DNA from: Batkoa obscura
Lineage: Eukaryota > Entomophthoromycota > Entomophthoromycetes > Entomophthorales > Batkoaceae
Direction: 5' to 3'
Length of the DNA: 26,498 nucleotides
Assembly: GCA_030770535.1 (NCBI GenBank)
Contig: JASVEC010000243.1
Span: 1 to 26,498 of the forward strand
Within the stretch, counting starts at the first letter, position 1. The number at the start of each line of letters is the position of its first letter. The notes under the pieces were generated by a model, which searched no databases, had not been told where the DNA came from, and saw nothing but the letters and a program-made list of their open reading frames with translations. The position numbers were made by a program, and so were the translations under genes. This document shows, piece by piece, positions 21,230 through 26,498 of the stretch.

Positions 21230-21772
21230 CGTTTATAGTAAAATTGTACAAAATATATAATAGGTTTTCAATAAAAATGATCAAAATACAAAAGGCTATT
21301 GAAAAAAGAAACTAACTAACAATTATCTATTAATGATACTATCCTAAATGCATTTAATAAAAAATTTAATGCATTTCGTTTTATTAAGCTCGGTTTATAA
21401 AAGCTTAATAAACAAATCAAAAACTTAATTTCATTTTCAATTCATTTAACTTTTAAACTCCTATTAATAAACAAGATATAAATTTATTTCCTGGTGAATC
21501 AAAATTTCCTTTTATTTCAACCTAGATCATTACCAAAATCAACAACTTCATCTTAAACCAATATAAAAAAATCCTATTAAAAACTATTGTTTACTTTATT
21601 ATTATTATTATTATAATATAAAACATTATTATTTTATTATTATTATCTCCACCTAAAATTATATATAAACAAAAAATTTACAATTAAATCCCTATCGTCA
21701 CCGCTTTAAATTTTATCTACTGATTAATCTTCATCCATATCCTAAATTACTTCACAAACACTTTTTACTTCT
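21230..21772. other. Intergenic region upstream of the Mei2-like gene
   Basis: 543 bp between the stop of the LRR/PP1 gene and the Mei2-like start, both on the minus strand. It should hold the Mei2-like promoter and the LRR gene 3' UTR. An ATGCATTTAATAAAAAATTTAATGCAT foldback lies near 21350-21375, and an ATT microsatellite is listed separately. No gene was seen. Confidence 0.45.
21597..21647. repeat. ATT trinucleotide microsatellite
   Basis: Two runs of (ATT)n, each four to six units and broken by a short TATAATATAAAACA interruption, lie upstream of the Mei2-like gene. Confidence 0.75.
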
Positions 21773-24414
21773 TCATTTCCTAAACGAAAGATCATCAATT
21801 AATTGAGTATTTCTAGCACAAGTGATCAACATATCTTGCGCTAATATTGACATCTCTGGATTATTTGGCTAATGAAAAAAATCGTTATTAAAAGCTATAT
21901 AAAAAACTCTATAAAGATTCAACTTACTGGTATTGTAACTTCCAAACAAGTAATTGAATAATTTAATTTGGCTGATACTGAAAGGGCTAATAAACCAGCT
22001 AATGATACTTTGGAGTTCAAAGAGATATCTAAACGCGTCAAGCTTTTGGTTTCTGGTAACACTTCTGCTAATGCTATGGCCCCTATTATTTTATTAGAAT
22101 GAAAAAATATTACCAATAAACAAATGTTTTATAATTTATCATTACCTTCTGATGTCATACATGTATTTGATAAAAATAGGGATTTTAAACTATTGTTTTG
22201 TCCAAAGCAGGATTTGATGGACCATAACTAATAAATAAATTAATTTGTTAGAGTATAATTATATAAACTAATAGCTTACTCCATCAATCGAAGGCCCACA
22301 CATTGGATTTCCTGATAAATCTAACGAATGTAACTTTCTATTTGTTTTCTATCAAAACAAAAAATTAGTATTATATTATTATAAATATTATGTTATTATA
22401 AATTACCAAAGCTTCAAAAAGACGGACCATACCAAATTCATCAATTAAGTTGCTACCAATTTTAAGTTCTTCTAATTGTGAATTTGGACTAGATAGCGGG
22501 GATAGTATACAATACAATCCTTCTGTCTATAAAAAATAATTTTCATATCAAAAATATTTCTCTTGATTTTCCTAATATTTACCTTCAATGAATTTTGACT
22601 TAAATCTAGAATCGACAATTTAGACGATAGAAACATTTTATCTGGCTAAAAAAATAAAAATAATTAAAGAAATAAAAAAAATACAATATAAATTACATCT
22701 TCACTGCCACTCAATAACATTGAAATATACTGAGCTCCTTGCGAGGTAATATTATTCCCACACAATGCAAGCGATCTTATATTTGATTTGATAATACCTT
22801 GGCCTAATAAATATTCATTAAATCAATAACTTGCATCTCAAAGCGTTGTTTAGCTTACATAGTATTTTTAACTCTTGCAATCTGATAGAACACTCATTTA
22901 ATTTTAAATCCTCAAATGAGGACATATTTGTATCCTGTTCACCGTTAAACCTCGGAGATAATGGAGAAGTTAATGGAGATAAAGGAATTTGTGATTCATT
23001 TGTCGAATTATTACTTGAATCTAAATGAATGATTCCACGTGCTAAAAACTTTGCGGATCGATATGTTATTGGTATACCAGATAAATCAAGTGATTTTAAT
23101 TTTTTTGACTAAAAAATATAAATTAATTAATATCACTGCTATGATTATTATTATGCTATTGTTATCACCTGACTTATGTAAGTAGCAATATATTTAACAC
23201 CGTCAGATTTTATTTTTGGATTATTGGCTAAACTTAACATACAAATACGATCTTTTGTTAATAAATTACTCACCAGTACTTTGATACTCTAATAAAAATT
23301 GAATTCAATATTACTAATATAATTGCAAGTAGCCCAATATTTACCTCATCATCTAAGCTGCAATCTTCCAATTCTAATCTTGTTAGATTACTAAATAAAT
23401 CTAATACATCTGATATTGGTAAAATACTTTTCAATGGGAAAGATTCACCTTAAATAATGGAACATATATAATCATAACTTAATATAATACAAATAAACCT
23501 TACCAGTCAATATGATACTTTCAATGCATTGATTAGTACCAATAGCTTCCTAAAAAAACATAAAACATAAATAGCATTCTATTAAAAAACTACGATAACT
23601 TACCTCCAATATCTGAAGAAATCTCCCGTTAGGATGTTCTTCTCTTGAATTACAAATAGATAAATACCACTCCAAAATATCTTTACAACTAAATTTCGCC
23701 CCCTCTCCTTTTCCTTTTAACCAAGGGCCTTCCAACCCCATATATTGTTCATAACGATTATCTTCGCTTGGCATTAATTTAATAGAGGAAGGAATAATAT
23801 AAGAAGTGGACCTTAAAGGTACAGAAAATCGAACTCTTTTTAATTTATTGGGATTTAATTCCGATGTTTTCCCTTCTTCTTCTTCATAGTATGAATTTTT
23901 GCTAAATGATAGGAATCGATTCAATAACCGTGTACTTTGTTGTTTAAATACTAAACTGGAACGTCGGGCATAACTACTAGGTGGTAAAGAAGGTTTTAAT
24001 ATCCCTTTTGTCGGTTTTTTATGGGGTTCTTTTGAGTAAAAAAGGCTTAGTATTATATCATGTTTTTATGCATGTTTATTATCAGTTACCTGTTACTTCT
24101 ATTTCTAAGTCCTTAATATTTTTACTATCTTTAACGTTTTGTTCTTTCAACTGCTTTACATCCACCATACCTTCTGGCTCTTCGGTTAAAATGAAGCTAT
24201 TGTCTGCTTTTAATATTGGCTTATTTTCATCCCCGTTAATATTCCCATTAGTTAAATTATTATTACTTATTGGTGTTTCCAATATTCTAAGTTTGGTCAA
24301 TTCGTCTACTAAGTCTAAATGATCAAATTCGTCTAAACTAAATCGAGTGGGATCAAAACGTAAGCGTTTGTTCATTTCACCTATTAATCCCTTAACGGGG
24401 TCTTCGTTCTCCAT
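21773..24414 (-). CDS. Leucine-rich-repeat PP1 regulatory protein, PPP1R37-like (thirteen exons)
   Basis: 653 residues after splicing. Exons: 24090-24414, 23604-24028, 23504-23549, 23345-23448, 23169-23288, 22859-23108, 22697-22803, 22583-22645, 22407-22526, 22280-22348, 22146-22227, 21928-22082 and 21773-21868. All twelve introns are 51-63 nt and every phase agrees. The acidic N-terminus (MENEDPVKGLIGEMNKRL) is followed by KPTKGILKP and KRVRFSVP; RVRF at about residues 173-176 is a classic RVxF docking motif for protein phosphatase 1. Ribonuclease-inhibitor-type leucine-rich repeats follow (LTRLELEDCSL, LKSLDLSGIP, IRSLALCGNNITSQGAQYI, LSILDLSQNSL, LHSLDLSGNPMCG, LTRLDISLN), ending with LAGLLALSVSAKLNYS, as in human PPP1R37. 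Inhibition of PP1 is known for the human protein; here the role is inferred. Intron 23109-23168 uses a less common GTGATA donor. Confidence 0.88.
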
Positions 24415-25122
24415 TGTTTATAAATAAAAGCGATAATTTTTAAAATTGAAGTTAACTTTTTTGATTTTAAGTTATATTTAGCTATATATTTTTTTACTGT
24501 GAGGTTCTACAGGCACTAAAATCAATGCTAGGTGTTTTAAATTAAAGCGTCAATTTTTTTTAAATTTTCGCTAAATAATTGATGTTTTGAACTTAATATT
24601 ATTTGCACTAAGCTTTAAAAATCAAAAATACTTCTGGTGATGAATTCTTAAGACTTTAACGCAGTTTATAATAACTTTGTGAATTATACTTTTGTTCAAA
24701 CACAGAGGATCTTTGAGAAATCTTAAAGATAATTTTGCTCATGAAATTTTTAAGAAAACTTGACGATTCAGTTTACATAAAAGATCTAGCACTGGCTTTT
24801 AGCAATTATATGACTCCAGTTAGGAACTCAAACCTCTTGATGTTTAATAATATTTACCTATCATTGCTAAAGTTTTTATTTTACTAAGATAACTATTGAT
24901 AAAAGTATCAGTGGTAATAATTAAAGTTATTATATTATATGCATATGCATTCAATGAGTTTAACATCATCGGTTATCAAATAATAGTATCCATAAGAAGC
25001 TTTTTTGATCATTATTATATTAATATTTTGAAACCTTTGTAATGTATTATAGATTTAATACTCTAATATAAACTCAAAAACAACAACCGAGTTATTGTTA
25101 TTTATTAAAATTAAAAAAGACT
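24415..25122. other. Intergenic region between LRR/PP1 gene and NADPH oxidase
   Basis: 708 bp, AT-rich, between the LRR gene start and the oxidase stop (both minus strand). It should contain the LRR gene promoter and the oxidase 3' UTR. No gene, RNA or repeat-family copy was recognised. Confidence 0.5.
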
Positions 25123-26498
25123 CTAAAAGTTTTCTTTGTTGTAATGGAACTTAGTACCTTCATTACCTGGCTGCGAATACTGATTGCAATACATATGAAG
25201 AGATTTAGACAAAGGTTTGGGTCCGCAGAAAAATACACCAATATCTGTAGATTTGTGTCTCTCCACTAACTTTTGGAAAATATTATTAAAGTTAGGTCTT
25301 CCAAACTGAGTTGGCGATCTTAATCCTGTTAAAGCATCCTCCTTACCCGCTTCATAATTAAGAGTAAGATTAAGAATCTCATCTGATTTTAATTTTCCTG
25401 TTAAAAAGGTGTTGATCTCGATTATATGGGAAGTATCCTCTTGTTCAATCACACTTAGCAGTGATTGAAACCATTCAAAAGCTTCTTTATCACGACAAGT
25501 CCATATGAAATATACCTTAGATAATCTAGTTTGCTTACTTGGGGTATAAAGACGATACCAAATAGATCTAAGGATAGAAGCGAATGGATTTATACCAATA
25601 CCTGCGCCAACCAACACAGATACTTCATAATTGAATACATCTTCCGATGCGCAACCAAAAGGCCCGTCAATCATAATTGAAGGTAAAGCTCTATCCAACA
25701 ACTCATCGGTAGCAGCCTGTGGAGATTTAGCATTTACATCACAGCCCAAACGTTCTGCAAGCGATTTAGTAAAATTGCCAGCCATTCTTATATGTATCGA
25801 AGCATAATCGTCTTCTGGAGCAGAGGTTAAAGTAAAAGGATGCCATTGATGTAGGGAAACTTCTGGGCAATTTAAAAAGATATATTGCCCTGCTTTCATT
25901 TTGAAATCCTTCTTTTTAAACTGAATTTCTACTACTCTGGAAGGATGATGTACGACCCTAGATATAAAAGTCTCTCTAGACCCTCGCCATTCTCTCATAA
26001 CTCTTTCATAAAGATATAAAACGCCAGAAAATGTCCAATATTTCCAAAAGGAAGCACCTGCACAATAAGGTGGATGGTCTCTCCTAATTAAGCAAAAACC
26101 ACCATGGAAACTATACATTAAAAAGTAGATAGCGAATAGATGATGTGTATACCAAAATAACTCAAAATTTTGTCGACGTACTTTACTAAGGGAAGTGGTA
26201 CTTATTAAAATGAGACATAGCAACATAATGCAACCTGACCATCCAGGTCCTGTTAGAAAAGTATAATGGACCCAACTTTTTCCGGTAATACCACCCACAT
26301 CGAGGTTGGATAATTTATAAAAATTGATGAAATGAGCGATTGAATGAGTAATAGAATAAAAGATAACAGTCCAAGCAGTAAGTTTATGAAAAGTCCTATT
26401 TTTGTCAAAGGGGATGACATGGTTTAAAGGGGTAGATCTCATAAGGAAATAGTTAGTTACGGCACATTGGTAGAAGGATTAAAGCGGTGTTGATTTCA
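25123..26498 (-). CDS. NADPH oxidase, NoxA/gp91phox type, 5' end outside window
   Basis: Membrane flavocytochrome that passes electrons from NADPH through FAD and two hemes to oxygen, making superoxide. Visible in order: INTALILLPMCRN (end of the second membrane helix); FHKLTAW and THSIAHFINFY, with the first heme-ligating His pair; FWYTHHLFAIYFLMYSFHG, with the second pair; the FAD motif HPFTLTSAPED; the NADPH motif VGAGIGINPFASIL; VYFIWTCRDKEAFEWF; VFFCGPKPLS; and the expected C-terminus HYNKENF. All four heme histidines are present. Fungal Nox is typically about 550 residues, so roughly 80-100 N-terminal residues lie outside, and EF-hands cannot be judged. The 1.3 kb visible part has no intron, unlike its neighbours. 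The frame breaks at about 26451-26456 (one extra T in a TAACTAAC repeat); the spacing between CRN and RSTPLN fits the family if one base is ignored. Confidence 0.95.

Noticed and set aside
21773-21781. Possible extra acidic tail after the LRR gene stop
   Set aside because: Another frame reads GNEEVKSVCEV, but reaching it would need a change opposite to the other breaks. The annotated stop gives a sensible end.
1-26498. CRISPR arrays, rRNA or tRNA genes, bacterial operons
   Set aside because: No regularly spaced repeats, rRNA segments, convincing tRNA boxes or ribosome-binding-site-led gene runs were seen on either strand.

Overview
This is nuclear DNA from an AT-rich eukaryote, most likely an early-diverging fungus. 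The genes carry many very short introns (44-63 nt) with GTAAGT/GTAAAT-like donors, frequent TACTAAT-like branch sites and TAG acceptors. The gene set includes a Mei2-type RNA-binding protein, a NoxA-like NADPH oxidase and a secreted cysteine-rich protein of fungal DUF7707 type. The low GC content would suit a Mucoromycota/Glomeromycotina-type genome, but that placement is a guess. No prokaryotic, viral or CRISPR signal was seen.

Layout. 1-2627 (-): SF3B1, cut by the left edge. 2628-4354: non-coding DNA with two abutting copies of a ~100 bp inverted-repeat element. 4355-4938 (+): secreted, GPI-anchor-like cysteine-rich protein. 5668-6175 (+): ribosomal protein uS15 (RPS13). 6176-7608: AT-rich spacer with one compact hairpin-forming island. 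7609-10078 (+): WW-MyTH4-RhoGAP protein of ARHGAP39 architecture, in nine exons. 10460-10815 (-): a 66-aa SERF/4F5 gene split over four exons. 10816-16825: a 6 kb stretch with no recognisable gene but four more copies of the inverted-repeat element. 16826-19378 (+): cytosolic glutaminyl-tRNA synthetase. 19568-21229 (-): compact ten-exon Mei2-like protein. 21773-24414 (-): thirteen-exon leucine-rich-repeat PP1 regulator (PPP1R37-like) with an RVxF motif. 25123-26498 (-): NADPH oxidase, cut by the right edge.

The genes do not form one pathway. Splicing (SF3B1), translation (uS15, GlnRS), Rho/Rac signalling (RhoGAP), PP1 control, superoxide production (NOX) and meiosis-type RNA regulation (Mei2-like) lie side by side, as is normal in a compact fungal genome. 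One possible link, by inference only, is that Nox enzymes are Rac-activated and the RhoGAP could act on Rac.

Two points stand out. First, five reading-frame breaks in otherwise well-conserved genes (SF3B1 x2, the cysteine-rich protein, RhoGAP x2) are all of the same kind: one base missing in or beside a short same-base run. A sixth break, of a different kind, lies in the NOX gene. Sequencing or assembly deletions are the simplest explanation. Second, the TA-flanked quasi-palindromic family (six copies) looks like a MITE family.
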